This document shows positions 33,900-44,828 of a DNA stretch of 64,000 nucleotides, one piece after another. The stretch is taken from assembly GCA_037178625.1 (NCBI GenBank), contig CM074136.1, positions 1,240,001-1,304,000 on the forward strand. The letters are read 5' to 3'. How positions within the stretch are numbered: position 1 is the stretch's first letter; the number at the start of each line of letters is the position of its first letter. A model generated the notes under the pieces. It made no database searches, had not been told where the DNA came from, and saw nothing but the letters and a program-made list of their open reading frames with translations. Made by a program: the position numbers and the translations under genes. The DNA is from Skeletonema tropicum. Lineage: Eukaryota; Bacillariophyta; Thalassiosirophyceae; Thalassiosirales; Thalassiosiraceae.

Positions 33900-34145
33900 T
33901 TATCAGTCTCGCTAGAATTGGCTGTCAATAAAAGATGAAGCTGGAACGGAACACCACACACTCGCACTGAACCGAAGAGAAACCTACCGCGAGGCCTGAG
34001 ACAGGACGACAACTTTGCAGTACAATTCCACTTCCTCGACTTTATTCAATGGCGCAGGGCGGCGCTCTTCATCTTCGCTATTCAATCCATGTCATCTTCA
34101 TTCTTGACAATCGAATGAGAAGGCAGGGTCTGCTTTGTTGGCATG
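33900..34145 (-). pseudogene. Second stray copy of the 3' exon
   Basis: This has the same arrangement as 30590-30850: a short part of the exon (FMPTKQTLP-like near 34130), then the degenerate acidic tail and downstream sequence (AGTCTCGCTAGAATTGGCTG near 33905), placed directly before the authentic exon at 34438-34635. Frames are broken. Confidence 0.65.
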
Positions 34146-34437
34146 AATGGAGCGCATCAATGCAAAAAAATGACGTCACACAAAGCGAGACAACGTATCA
34201 TGGGAAATGACCAAATGGAAAATAAAGAGTTACCATCAGAAGAATATCCCTATCGTACTTCTACATCCGCGTCTGACATTACAAATGGATTAGATGCATA
34301 CCATAGACAAGTGAGATTATCTTGCTTACGCTCGTTACTAGTCTCTAGAATTGACTGCTAAAAATAACGATGCTGGAAGCAGCACACTACTCGCATTCGC
34401 ACCTGCCCGAAGATGAATCCTAAAGACTAATATGCCC

Positions 34438-36275
34438 CTACCACAAGGCCTGAGACTCTTCGACAACTTCGTCGTACAATTCCGCTTCTTCCGCTTCATT
34501 CAATGGCCTACGGCGGTGCTCTTCATCGTCGCTGTTCACATCCATGTCATCTTCATTATTGATAACCGAATGAGGAGGCAGGGTCTGCTTTGTTCGCATG
34601 AAACGGCCATCATTACCTTTGAGAAACTCTCTCACTGTTAGAAATGATAAAGTCCAGTTCGAGTCCAGCGAGGTAAAAAGCCTCTATTTCCCACCTAGAG
34701 AGAGGTATGGATAAGAGGAAATACTACTGCGGGTAGGCGGACTAGGAGATAAAGATCTAGCTAGAGGAATACTAGTACTGTAATTCCCACTAGATGTAGG
34801 TGGACGCTGCAAGGTGTGACCTGCGCTAGCCTACTCCTGTCTCCAGTAATCGACTAGAGATGGCATGGACTTACGGTCCTGTCAAGGCTCGTAATCCTGT
34901 CATCAGTCTAGGAACGGACTGGTGACTTGCATTATGTTAGAAATGATAAAGTCACTGTCCCAGTAATCGATTACTGGGACAGTGACTTTATCATTTCTAA
35001 CATAACTAGTCGATTACTGGAGACAGGAGTAGGCTAGCGCAGGTCACACCTTGCAGCGTACACCTACATCTAGTGGGAATTACAGTACTAGTATTCCTCT
35101 AGCTAGATCTTTATCTCCTAGTCCGCCTACCCGCAGTAGTATTTCCTCTTATCCATACCTCTCTCTAGGTGGGAAATAGAGGCTTTTTACCTCGCTGGAC
35201 TCGAACTGGTGACTTGCATTATGTTAGAAATGATAAAGTCACTGTCCCAGTAATCGATTACTGGGACAGTGACTTTATCATTTCTAACACTCACAATGTC
35301 AACATTCCGTCCGCCGAAGAAATGGAACAGCGTTGCAAACATACCAGGTCCGTCGTCAAAGACGAAACAGAACGCCCTGTTGATAATTGCCCCACCTGAA
35401 GCGTCGTAAGCATCCCAAATGAACGAATTTTCAATCTGAGGATTAAGAAACATGTGCTTGTGCGCCTCGGAGCTGTCGGGTATCTTCGCCTGAAACTTCA
35501 AAGTACCACCGTCATCTACGAGTTGGCAGACGAAATGAGTCACACCGCCCTGGAAACACTTCATGATTATCAAGTCTCCTGTACCGACGATACCACGATT
35601 GGGATCCCCTTGGGCTCGATTCTGCACGCTCCTAGTGACTTCTTGGTTTAGGCGAGTCGTGAAGACAACATCTTTGACCCATTCAGTCTGAGTAGAAGCG
35701 TCTTTCACAGCTATGCCATCGTGTTTCTTCGTCCCAAAAAGCTTCTTTACTTGCTGGACGGGGGATCGGACTATCTCAGTAGGCGAGCGGACAATGCGCT
35801 CATCTGCTTTGGTGCTGGAGCTGGAGCCTGTTTTTGCCTTCGTGTTTGGAGTCTTAGACGAGGAACGAATTTTGGAGCCGTAGCGGGAGCTACGATTGCT
35901 GGACGATGTATCGTTTTCGTTGGTAGTATATTTGTCATCGGGACGCTCTTTACTTTCGGCGGCACTCTTACTCATGAATCGAGATTGAGTGGGCGTGTCG
36001 ACATGTTGGCGACGGGATGAGGATCTCCCACCATTGTTCTTGCGCCTAGTCGCCCGGCTTGGAGTCTTCTTTCCGTTGATGAAATCTGCAACGCCGTCAC
36101 TCGTTTGGTGCGCCTCGTTTTCGGAAATGCTACCCATAATGTGGTCAAATTGTTGCCGGACAGTAGAGTGCTGACCAAGCCCAGGCGTCCCCCCAGAGGA
36201 GGTACCGTTGGTGGTGCGACGGGAGGGAGTACGGCTGAAAGAGCGTGGTGTTGACGACGACGACGACGACTTCAT
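34438..36275 (-). CDS. Unknown Ser/Arg-rich protein gene interrupted by a 654 bp insertion
   Basis: The 5' part, 36275 down to 35290, encodes a basic, Ser/Thr/Arg-rich N-terminus (~200 residues; SRTPSRRTTN, KTPSRATRRKNNGG) and a globular part (GTGDLIIMKCFQGGVTHFV, GGTLKFQAKIPDSSEAH, AIINRAFCFVFDDGPGMFA, LFHFFGGRNVDIV). The reading frame then runs into the insertion. Beyond it, 34635-34438 supplies the C-terminus: REFLKGNDGRF, RTKQTLPPHS, acidic EDDMDVNSDDEEH, EEAELYDEVVEESQALW. Removing the insertion plus one 5 bp duplicate gives an uninterrupted frame, so the insertion is recent. Two truncated copies of the same 3' exon keep NIDIVREFLKG uninterrupted, confirming the join. Function unknown. 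Confidence 0.7.
34636..35289. mobile_element. 654 bp palindrome-rich insertion with TGTTAG...CTAACA ends and 5 bp target duplication
   Basis: The ends are TGTTAGAAATGATAAAGTC and its exact complement, flanked by CTCAC at 34631-34635 and 35290-35294. Inside are two identical 68 bp perfect palindromes (34935-35002 and 35222-35289), each starting TGTTAGAAATGATAAAGTC and centred on ATCGAT, and two long inverted arms (~34640-34850 and ~35010-35215) sharing GGAATACTAGTACTGTAATT. TG...CA ends with a 5 bp duplication are typical of LTR elements, but the fold-back architecture is not. It encodes no protein. A tRNA T-loop-like AGTTCGAGTCC occurs in both arms. Confidence 0.85.
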
Positions 36276-36461
36276 CTTTATCGTTGAGATTATTTATGAG
36301 AAGAAGATCTTTCCTTTGCCGTTGGAGGTTGTTGATCAGCGAGGAGGAGTGGAAGAAACGTAGATATGTACGTGGTACCGTACCTCCTCTACAGAAGGAA
36401 GAAGTCTCCTGATAGAAAATCGAGCATCAAAGTTTCAACTCCAAAGACAATAAGGCTCTCT

Positions 36462-37820
36462 CTAGTGCTTCTTTAAAGGATATCTATACACTTTCAACAC
36501 TGCCCCCTCAGCCCTCCTTCCACCATCACCCAACGACGACGACGAAGATGCTGCTTTACCCGATCTTACAACACAAATCACAACCTCATCACCCACAGAT
36601 ATTTCACGTTCCGCCACAGACTGATAGGCACGTGCCACATTCCTCACTGCATCCTCCAAACTGCATCCGGACAGTCGTTCGAACTGGTGGACGTAAAGAA
36701 CCTGCTACTCCCACTCGTTGTTTCATTGGTGGTATTGCAAGTATGTCACCTGACCTTCCATTGTTGGAGTGATTCTCATCATTGTTGATTGCTATACTTT
36801 GATCACGAGCATCATCATCTGATGTATTTCTCGTAGGAGTACCAGTATCCGAAAACAACTGATCAAGAATAGGCTGTAATAATTCCCTACCCGTCCCTGC
36901 ACTACCCACAGCTACACGTTCGTATGATCCAATTGCATCATAGACATATACTGCTCCCTCCATTCCTCTCCCCTCCCTTCCACCGTTGCTATTGTTAGCA
37001 CTACTACCATCATTACCATTACACAACACCAACTCATCGTCGTCTTACTGGTGGATGAAGACCAGCCACAACACAAAATGAATAAAATGGAAATCCCCTC
37101 CGTGAATACAAGATTTGTTGTAAGTAAATTTGCTACTGAATCTACACCCAACTGTTGATTATTACCATTGTAGTTGCTGTGGCCATTCATGTGAAGTGCA
37201 TCTAATTCAAGACGCATACGACGCTTCAGTGATTCACAATCGGAGGCACATCCTGCACTCCCTATTATGATTGGTGGATTGGTTGTAATGGTTGTTATTG
37301 GAGGATGATTACTACTTGTTGTTGTTGGTTCGAGTAGTTGTAATTGTGATGAAGTAATGTCGGTAGTGATGGATGGTAGGAGTAATGAACCGTCAGAGTC
37401 CCAGTGTACATTGCTCGTTGTTGTGATTGTCAGTGGTGACTGTTGTACTAATTCATGCTTATTATCTGGAGTAATTATTGCACTATCAACACCGTTCGAC
37501 ACATCACTACTTGAAGAAGGAGACACCAAAGAATCATCCACTACATCTGTCCTCATCACACTATCATCCGCTAAAGTTGTCATTGTCGAAGACGAAGAAG
37601 CAGACCAAAGACGACCACTCAAATATCGTCTCGATTGAACTCCATATCCCCCATCGGTTAATCGAGTATCTGAGGCGATGAGGACATAATCTCGACCGGC
37701 TACGGCTGCGATGAGACCTCCGTTGAGTGCGTAGGGGTCAAACTTTTGAGAGGTTGCGAATGGTGTTGTTGCGAATAGAAGTATTAGGGTGAGGAGTATG
37801 CTGAATGGTTTCATTGTCAC
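36462..37820 (-). CDS. 20S proteasome beta-type subunit (PSMB1/beta-6-like), divergent, three frame breaks
   Basis: Recognisable beta-6 segments in order: [57 protein letters not shown], then (after a one-base skip near 37110) [18 protein letters not shown], then [15 protein letters not shown] with [10 protein letters not shown], and [19 protein letters not shown] followed by [16 protein letters not shown]. Three single-base skips (near 37110, 37048 and 36680), all +1, restore the protein. Beta-6 is normally ~240 residues, non-catalytic, part of the 20S core. This one is unusual: a ~110-residue Ser/Thr-rich insert separates the first and second blocks, and the N-terminus is a signal-peptide-like [18 protein letters not shown]. 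The divergent neighbour starts 268 bp away. Confidence 0.78.
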
Positions 37821-38087
37821 GGTTCATTTACCTAATATCACAAGTGATGTGATATGTCGTGGTTGTTTGATGTTGTGGTTGTTGGTTGTGGAAGATGAAA
37901 AAAAAGGCAAAAACAATCATCCCAAACGAACTTCCCAACAATCATCCCAAACGAACCAAATATTTGGAAAACAAGAAAACAACGATGAAGACACCTCAAC
38001 CGTCGGAAAGAACCAGAACTCCTCTGCGATGAACCAATCATAGCAATCACCAGAGTACATCATAACATCATAGAGAAGTAGTATATC

Positions 38088-38700
38088 ATGATGCTGTCAT
38101 CATCTAACCAAGAAGATCATCGCCGTCGTCGCAGAGCGGTGATCGTCGTCTGTAGCCTCCTGTCGTGCACATGTGCAATATCGACGGCATTTTCGCCAAC
38201 AACACAGGTATATTTGCCATCAATTCACACATCATCATCAACTGCAGCTGGCGTCTCCTCTACACATTCATTCAATCATCACCATCGAACCAGAAGATCA
38301 ACAGCAACTCAGCTACACCTATTCAACTCTTCCTCCTCCAAACAACAAAAGAAGAATTCCCCACTTGAAGACGAACCATGGAAAAAGGATGATTCCTACT
38401 GGGATCAACTCCAAGCAGCATCCAAAGATCCAGAGCAATTTGAAAAGTTTATTGAAGATACCATGGCCAAAAAAAAGAATGGCAGTTCTTCCTCATCCTT
38501 ATCATCAGGCATATACACCACAAAAAGAAGGGCAAGAAAAGCCAAAGAAAAAGGGGGCATATGTCCCAATTGAAGAATGGGATGCACAACGCTCCAAGGA
38601 TGATATGACCAGTGAGGAACGATTGCAGTGGGAATGTCAACGGGGTGGGAATCAGTTACGGCAGAATGACATTTTGATGCACAATTTAAAGTCGTTTTGA
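38088..38700 (+). CDS. Probable plastid-targeted small hypothetical protein (one frameshift)
   Basis: About 203 residues once one extra base is skipped between ~38505 and 38560 (for example in the run of five G's). The N-terminus has a basic patch, a hydrophobic core VIVVCSLLSCTC, and ISTAFSPTT, matching the diatom bipartite plastid signal with Phe after the cleavage site. Then come a Ser/His-rich transit region, DDSYWDQLQAASKDPEQFE, a Lys-rich linker, and a conserved-looking C-terminus GAYVPIEEWDAQR, SEERLQWECQRGGNQL and RQNDILMHNL. I recall similar short C-termini in other diatom hypotheticals but know no function. Confidence 0.65.
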
Positions 38701-38997
38701 GTATGAATGTGTTGGAATGTATAGAAGAAAATTGGATTGATATTATGTTATGCAGTTGCTTGTTCCGTGCTGTTTTCTTATGAGAGCGCAAAGAGATGAT
38801 TGTGTACTTGGCAAGGTCGTGATGGATAGATACAAGAAAGTAACAACCTAAACTAATCGATGAGTTTAAACCATCATCCATCTTGGATACTTTGAAATCA
38901 CACAAACAAGTTCTGAAAAAGCTTCGTGTAAAAGACAAGAAAAAGAGAGATCCTACTTATATCATTACACGACTATATATATATTCAAAACAGTACA

Positions 38998-40647
38998 TCA
39001 TATAGAATGACTGTTGCACACCTTGATAGCAGGATAATCCCCACGTGGAAATAGCGGAGGCAAGTTTGGATTGTGCTGCTCTGCTGCTGCTGCTGCTGCT
39101 GCTAGGGCTGACATGCTCCCTTGACGAAAAAGTCCTACCAATTGTGCAGGGGGTGGTGGTAGCTCACCTACAGGGACTGAATTGATGATTGGAGTATTAT
39201 CCTCAGAAGTCTTGCCAATGTTGTTGTGGAGTGCCACAGAAGAGTATTGTGGATGGGTAGGTGGGCGTTGGTGATTATTTTGAGGTGGCAGCGGCGGTGG
39301 AGGTGGGGTAGCGCATCGTTCTTCGAGTGTAATTCTTTCAATGTTGATAGCAGGAGAGTATAGTAGATTGGATGGAGTGCGTTCATGGGGGTGTGATGGA
39401 GGAGGTGGCGGTAGCTGGTCGGCAATGAGTGGAGCATCCGCCTCGTGTGGTTTCACTGTAGCATCAATAAGGTCAAGGCCCCAATCAATGGCTCCAGAAA
39501 CACCCCTCCTGTGGACAGCATGCGATACGGATATTCCTTCACTAACAATGAGATCAAGTGGACTTTGAAGTGCCTCCACTGATCGCATGGCACGTTGAAT
39601 CAGCTCCTCCATTGTTGCAGCCTCGCCAGTGTTTGGTGTAAGTGGGATGCACATCACTTCCCTCCTCTGGTCGACGTAGAGGATGTGACAGGTGGCCTCT
39701 CCAATACCATTCTTTCTCTTGCCCAAACTCATGATTGATATCTTTCCATTTTCGTAGACAATCCCTGCCAATTCATCGACTCCCATCCCAATAATGGGAT
39801 TTTCCAGTCCACATTCCAGTTGAGCATCAAGGAGCATCTTCTTTGCAATGTCGACACGTGCTACCTCGTTGGTACCCTTTGTATCAATGTGAGGAACGCA
39901 GAATGCATTTAGATATCCCATACAGCTGATCCTTACGAAGGACCAATTCAACCTCTCCTCAGCAGATAGTTCAGTAAGGACTCTTTCTGAAAGTTTACAT
40001 GCCTCTGGTTTGAGACTATCAGTTTGCATCTGTCAGGCAGAAAGTCAGTGAGTAAGTGTGATACAAAGCACTAAGCTCTGAAACAGAATGAGCAAGTGAA
40101 AAGAACAAATACAACTCACCGTATCGAACCAGCAACCACATCCCGCCGATCCTCCACACAACACCTTTCCTTTCATTGCAGCCTCCTTGATAAGAAGGTC
40201 AAGTCCAATCGACTGCCATCTCAGCATGGCAAACAAACTATTCCCACCCGACACTACAATCACATCTGGAAAATCCACAATAATACGACGCATCTCCTCC
40301 GGAGACGGAGTAGTACACTCCTTCGCCACCATCAAACGTTTGATTCGACATCCAATATCACGGAATGACTTCGTGCCGCTCTCGTATTTGTCTTCTCTAT
40401 CAAAAAAGGGTGTACCGATATATACAACATTTGGTCGTTCTTTGCCCGTCATGGAAACGATCTTGGCAAAGAATACAGGTTCGTGGATAGCGTTGCCGCT
40501 GCCGGTGGTCATGATTTTGGGATAGACGGCCCTGCCGGAGTCTGGACATTGGAGGGGTAGGCCTGGGGCAGCGACGCGGAAGTCATCCCCTACGTGTGGC
40601 TTGAGAGTGTCGTTTATGACGAAATCGGATGCGAGCTCGAAGTACAT
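38998..40647 (-). CDS. Peptidase S51 family (peptidase E / cyanophycinase-like) protein
   Basis: Exon 1 is 40647-40120; the intron 40119-40030 (90 bp, GTGAGT to GACAG) contains a stop; exon 2 is 40029-38998; total ~519 residues. The S51 core is clear: VVYIGTPFFD, DVIVVSGGNSLFAMLRW, and the nucleophile motif GKVLCGGSAGCGCWFDT with the catalytic Ser. Exon 2 continues with GYLNAFCVPHIDTKG, likely holding the catalytic His. After ~residue 380 a proline-rich, probably disordered tail follows (PPPPPSHPHERTP, PPAQLVGLF). Family members hydrolyse Asp-X dipeptides or cyanophycin; the substrate here is unknown. No targeting peptide is evident. The tail is unusual for the family. Confidence 0.8.
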
Positions 40648-41903
40648 ATTGCTATCGCTTGTTCATTTGATGGTGGAGGAGCCTATATGGATTATGGACT
40701 GGTCGAACCGGCTGCAAGTAAGAGAGGGAAAGAAGCCAGGCAGCCACCGATGAAAAAGTAATTGTTGGATGAGAATGAATAGAGCAGAACCAGAACGTAC
40801 TTATGCAGGTTGTGTTGTTGCTGCCAGAACCCAGAACATACCGAGAAGTGCCTTGTGTGCGTTTTCACTGATGAAAGATTCTGATTCCGTTCATCCGATG
40901 CTGCCAAGCCCCGCATCCCGCCGCGGCGACTCCGCTTGGGAATCTCATGGTGCTAGGCTAGCATGAAAAGTGCTAGAATTTTAGATTTTTACGGATGATG
41001 AGAAGATGTCAGCGAGTGGTCAGCGGTCAGCGGGAATGAACTCGTGTACTGCAGAAACACCTTGGCACCTTACGCACAGTAGTGGTCAGCGGACATATAA
41101 GAAGGATCTTTATTTAGTGCATTCATTTATTATGGGATCATCTGCAACACTGAATGAAGTTCTACGTAGCTTAGCAACACAGCTCAAAACTAACATGAGA
41201 TATTATGTGCAAGAGGCGTGGAAAAGTGTAAGCTTCAGCTTCACAGAGGAAAAGGAATTCAGAGTTTGAATAGAGTAGAAGGAATGAGCTCCGAAGGAAA
41301 ATGATCGATCAAGGAAAGAGATCGTGTTGTTGAGGACAATACCTCGATCTAGAAGGAGCTATGAGTTGTCGAGCAGGGATTGGGTGCATGTATTGAATGT
41401 ATTAGGATGTACAATTGGAGCAAGACCAGAAGCAACGCGACTAGATGAAACGATAAAACTCTACACATAAAGAATGAATCAATCATATTTCGATGTCATT
41501 GGCGTGAACTGGGCAAGACAACATAGCGAAACATGGAAGGATGCACAATTCTATATAGCTGCGTGCACGAAGCATGTGTGAAAATGAAAGAACCGATGAA
41601 GAGGCCAAAACAAACACAGTCTAGTGAACCTGATTTCAGGTTTGTCACAGAGCACATTAGATTGTTGTTTTACTTCACCAACATTCCAGCACATACTGCC
41701 ATACTCATACATCTTTATTCCATCATATCCTGGAAGAAGAGCGAGACATTGAAGAAATCATATCTTACGTCATCCTTCTCAGATCCAACTACTTTGCAAC
41801 ACAAGCTCGAGATAGAGAGAAATATAAATTATTAATTACTTAAATAATGGAAACATAAACCGTTCCGTCGGACTTCTTCTTGATAAAAGCCACTCACAAC
41901 CAA
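40648..41903. other. Intergenic, 1.25 kb, with a weak possible ORF
   Basis: No supported gene. A 100-codon plus-strand frame at 41533-41835 includes FVTEHIRLLFYFTNIPAHTA, faintly reminiscent of a cyclin-box helix, but lacks the rest of the domain. Too weak to call. Confidence 0.35.
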
Positions 41904-42593
41904 CTACACATTTGCCTCATCCTCCTTCTTACCCTCCGCCTGAGCCAACCGTGCCATAACCTCCTCATACCGATCTTTCCAACACTTGACCTCCTGTTCC
42001 AATTCCTGAATTCGATCCCTAACTTTTCTCCTACTAGCTGCGGCAGACTCTCGATTACGTACACGACGCATCTCCCGACGCCACGCTGTTAATTGTTCTT
42101 TGGACATTGGTACATCTGGATTATATTGAATTTGAGTCTTTTTCCCTTCCTCTCCATTACCTTTGGTTTCTTTCTTTACTGCTGCTTTGGGTCGAGCGGC
42201 TGCTTTCTTTCGGAATCCGGTGGGTTGTTCGCCTCCATTCTTTGCGGGAGGGAGAGAGGGCATGGGAGCTGGTGCAGCAGCTGCAGCGGCGGCGGCAGTT
42301 GCCATGGGGTTTGGGACGGAGAGGTCTTCGTCGGTGGGATTGTCGGTTAGAAGAGATGCTGCAACCTCTGTGAGTTGTTCCAAACTATTGGATCTCTCTC
42401 TTTTTGCGGCTGCCTTCTTCGGTGATCGTTTGTTAGTAGCTGCCCCAGAGGCTTTTCTCTTACCGGTGGCCGTTGCTGTTGCTGTGGTAGTTTTCAGAGC
42501 CCCCTCGACACCCGCTAGGGCTACAGCAGCGTCTTCCATGGAACTTTTGGAAGCTTCCGCTTCTGCTGCTTTACGAGTACGTTTGGGCGGCAT
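41904..42593 (-). CDS. bZIP transcription factor
   Basis: 229 residues, one frame, ATG at 42593. The N-terminal ~170 residues are Ala/Lys/Thr-rich and disordered with basic patches (PPKRTRKAAEA, ATNKRSPKKAAAKRERS). The basic region is REMRRVRNRESAAASRRK (~residues 176-193), including the diagnostic N-x7-R spacing (NRESAAASR). It is followed by a short leucine-zipper-like helix RDRIQELEQEVKCWKDRYE with LEQEV and MARL heptads. It would bind DNA as a dimer in the nucleus. The zipper is short (three to four heptads). Confidence 0.88.
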   Translation of the reverse strand: MPPKRTRKAAEAEASKSSMEDAAVALAGVEGALKTTTATATATGKRKASGAATNKRSPKKAAAKRERSNSLEQLTEVAASLLTDNPTDEDLSVPNPMATAAAAAAAAPAPMPSLPPAKNGGEQPTGFRKKAAARPKAAVKKETKGNGEEGKKTQIQYNPDVPMSKEQLTAWRREMRRVRNRESAAASRRKVRDRIQELEQEVKCWKDRYEEVMARLAQAEGKKEDEANV

Positions 42594-43329
42594 GTTTAGC
42601 GTTGTAGCGGAGCAGTATAATTGATATATGACTGCCCAAATTCAAAATTCTCGTCAAGAATTTGAATTCTATTTGATGTTGGCTTTTTCAAAGCCAATAG
42701 CTAGCAGACTATCAAATGCAAGCTGTTTCTGCCAATCAAATGAATGTCTATTAGGTCTAAGCGATTATGTCTTCCACACCTGTCTAGTGTGCCACTCCAA
42801 TTGAATGTATTATATGATGTATTCCGTTGGTAGGAGCAGATGTTCATGTCATTGTGGTAGCTTTCAGTCAGGTTGCAGAAAAGATCGATGATAGGTGTAG
42901 GCTAATGCGTAATAAAATTTGACTTCTTTGATTTTTCCCGTTTCTGTTTCTTCGATTACACCATACTTTTTCACAAAGACCAAAATTAAGATTTAGCTTA
43001 GAGCTAGTGGAACATGAATAAACGGACAGTGTCGACGTGGAACCAAATTTTTAACGCCGGCACTTGGCACTTGAGATATGAGGTATGTTGTAGGACAGCA
43101 CATCACATGTCACATTTTTCCTTCTTGGATTGATTTTTGCACTTCGCACTTCGCACTTGGCTCTTGCCACTTGCTTTGCTCTTCGAGTCTGCTTGTATTG
43201 GTATTGTTGTTGCCTCTACAATAATATTATTATGCATGCCTGTATTTCTAACTCTATAGAGAGTTGCAAATAGATCTGTTGCCAGCAATATTTATTGGAG
43301 CAGTAGTTGGGTCAAAATTCCAAGTAAAA
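42594..43329. other. Divergent intergenic region
   Basis: No gene. Around 43130-43175 a run of near-repeats of CACTTCGCACTTGGC gives a small degenerate minisatellite. It holds the promoters of the bZIP and TMEM42-like genes. Confidence 0.4.
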
Positions 43330-43895
43330 ATGCCACTCAACAAGCGAGCAATCATTAGTGGCGCTCTCGGGGCTACAGCCTCATCCGTCGGCAAACTTGC
43401 TCTATCCCCAGAATCACCCGTTCCGTCGACGGTGCATTCCTATTGTCACATTATTTTGAATAGATATCATGATAATGAGGCAGGGATAGAATGGATATGT
43501 CCCTATGTGTCACTGGGAACAAGAGGTGTATGTTTTCTATGCATGATAGGTGTCAATTTATTAATGGTTAGTAGCTTCTTGGATGGAATGAATGAGAGTG
43601 GAAGTGTTGTTGGAACAGCATTATCAACTGCTGCTAATTTCTCATTTTCGGTGAGTTGTCGGGTGTTTTGATTGCAAACATCATTTTTACCATGATTTCT
43701 TATTTTTCTCTTGCTCATCGGGTCCTTGAATCAAACTGAATCGGTTGTATGTAGGCATTGTATGGGATACTTTTCTTTGGGGAGAATGTTCCAATATCTT
43801 GGTTCTTTGGTGCTACGCTCATTGCAATGGGGATGTATCTGTTGTCGTCCGTAAAACTCACGGATGATAATGATGATAAAACGAAGACTGATTAA
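43330..43895 (+). CDS. TMEM42 / EamA-like small multi-pass membrane protein
   Basis: Two exons: 43330-43650 and 43755-43895, with a 104 bp intron (GTGAGT to TGTAG) joining NFSFS to ALYGILFFGE. The product is ~153 residues. The frame is open upstream to 43264, but MPLNKRAIISGALGATASS is a better start. It has four predicted helices: IISGALGATASSVGKLAL, RGVCFLCMIGVNLLMVSSF, ALSTAANFSFSALYGILFF and WFFGATLIAMGMYLLSSV. This matches the TMEM42 pattern, a half-size relative of drug/metabolite transporters with the GxxxFGE motif. Function is unknown across the family. The C-terminus is a short acidic tail. Confidence 0.8.
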
Positions 43896-44057
43896 GAAAT
43901 GGAAAATTCCAATGAAGTGTACATAAGCGGTTGTTTAGACTCATAAAAGGACCGCATTCGATCATTTATTGATAGCTGTAAAAATCATCCTCATTACCCT
44001 GGCTGTAGATAAAATAATCTCCTCCTTCACAAACTTTTCTCTACCAACCAAATTAAA

Positions 44058-44657
44058 TTAGTCACGCGGAGATTTTGCCGAATTATCATCCATCTTTTGT
44101 TCGATATGAGGCAGGAACTTCCCATTGAAAGTGATAACTACACGCTTCTCCCCATGCTTGCCAGTGGTAGTTCCTACATCACAATAAAAGTCAATCGCAG
44201 ACATGATGCCATCGCCACATTGCTCGTTGATGATGCTCTTGATAGCTTCTCCATAGTGAGTAATTGCTTCGTACGTTCTATAAACATTCGGCTCCTTTAG
44301 GATAGCTTCGTCAAATGCTCTCATAGGGAATGTTGTTTGCATATCTGCAATATCTTGCTTTGATGCAGTTGGTAGTGCCTCTTGCAGTTTGATGGCAGTC
44401 TCGCTTGTCAATTTTGCTTGTGACATCAATAATTGCGCCGTGTACGTATTCGTAACACCTAACTTGGTCGCTAATTCATCATAGCTAAGACCAGATTGCT
44501 CTTTAGCGTCTAACATTCGTTTTGTTCGTTCAGCTATCTCAGTGGCCGAGATACTGCTGTAAGTGCGAGGAAGGGCAGATGCAGCAGCTCGTGATGATCT
44601 GATTACGGCAGCGGCCGATGGGCTGCTGATGAAACGGCGGCAGACAGATGATAGCAT
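44058..44657 (-). CDS. cynS: Cyanate lyase (cyanase), organelle-targeted
   Basis: 199 residues. Cyanase converts cyanate and bicarbonate to ammonia and CO2. An Arg/Ser/Ala-rich N-terminus (~38 residues; SSVCRRFISSPSAAAVIR) suggests a mitochondrial presequence. The helix-turn-helix-like domain follows (GLSYDELATKLGVTNTYTA), then the catalytic domain: EPNVYRTYEAITHYGEAIK provides the conserved Arg and Glu, and GDGIMSAIDFYCDV the conserved Ser. Length after removal of the presequence (~158) matches bacterial cyanase (156). Its promoter region, shared with the divergent phosphatase gene, contains a Tc1/mariner-like MITE. Confidence 0.95.
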   Translation of the reverse strand: MLSSVCRRFISSPSAAAVIRSSRAAASALPRTYSSISATEIAERTKRMLDAKEQSGLSYDELATKLGVTNTYTAQLLMSQAKLTSETAIKLQEALPTASKQDIADMQTTFPMRAFDEAILKEPNVYRTYEAITHYGEAIKSIINEQCGDGIMSAIDFYCDVGTTTGKHGEKRVVITFNGKFLPHIEQKMDDNSAKSPRD

Positions 44658-44828
44658 GTTGGAGGTGATGTTCTCTCGGTTCTATGCCGATAATGAGATA
44701 GAAACCAAGGCGATGGAGTGTGGAGTATGTAGTGATGAAGAGGAGAGAGTTCAAAGCAGCTTCTTCGGGAGCAGGAAGATGATTGTTCTTCAGGAAGTGC
44801 GTTGATGTGGCGGGAAAGCAAAAAGATA

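Noticed and set aside
34655..35215. tRNA-like segment (AGTTCGAGTCC, T-loop / B-box match) in both arms of the 654 bp insertion
   Set aside because: No cloverleaf can be completed and no A box lies at the right distance; noted as a possible SINE-like relic but not called as a tRNA.
34636..35289. Solo LTR interpretation of the insertion
   Set aside because: TG...CA ends and a 5 bp duplication fit, but the near-complete inverted symmetry and internal copies of the termini do not; class left open.
36990..37060. GTAAGA after HPP in the proteasome gene as a splice donor
   Set aside because: An intron here would remove conserved-looking sequence and no acceptor restores the frame; a one-base skip fits better.
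41533..41835. Possible cyclin-box protein
   Set aside because: Only one helix-like stretch resembles a cyclin; the start, length and remaining helices are missing.
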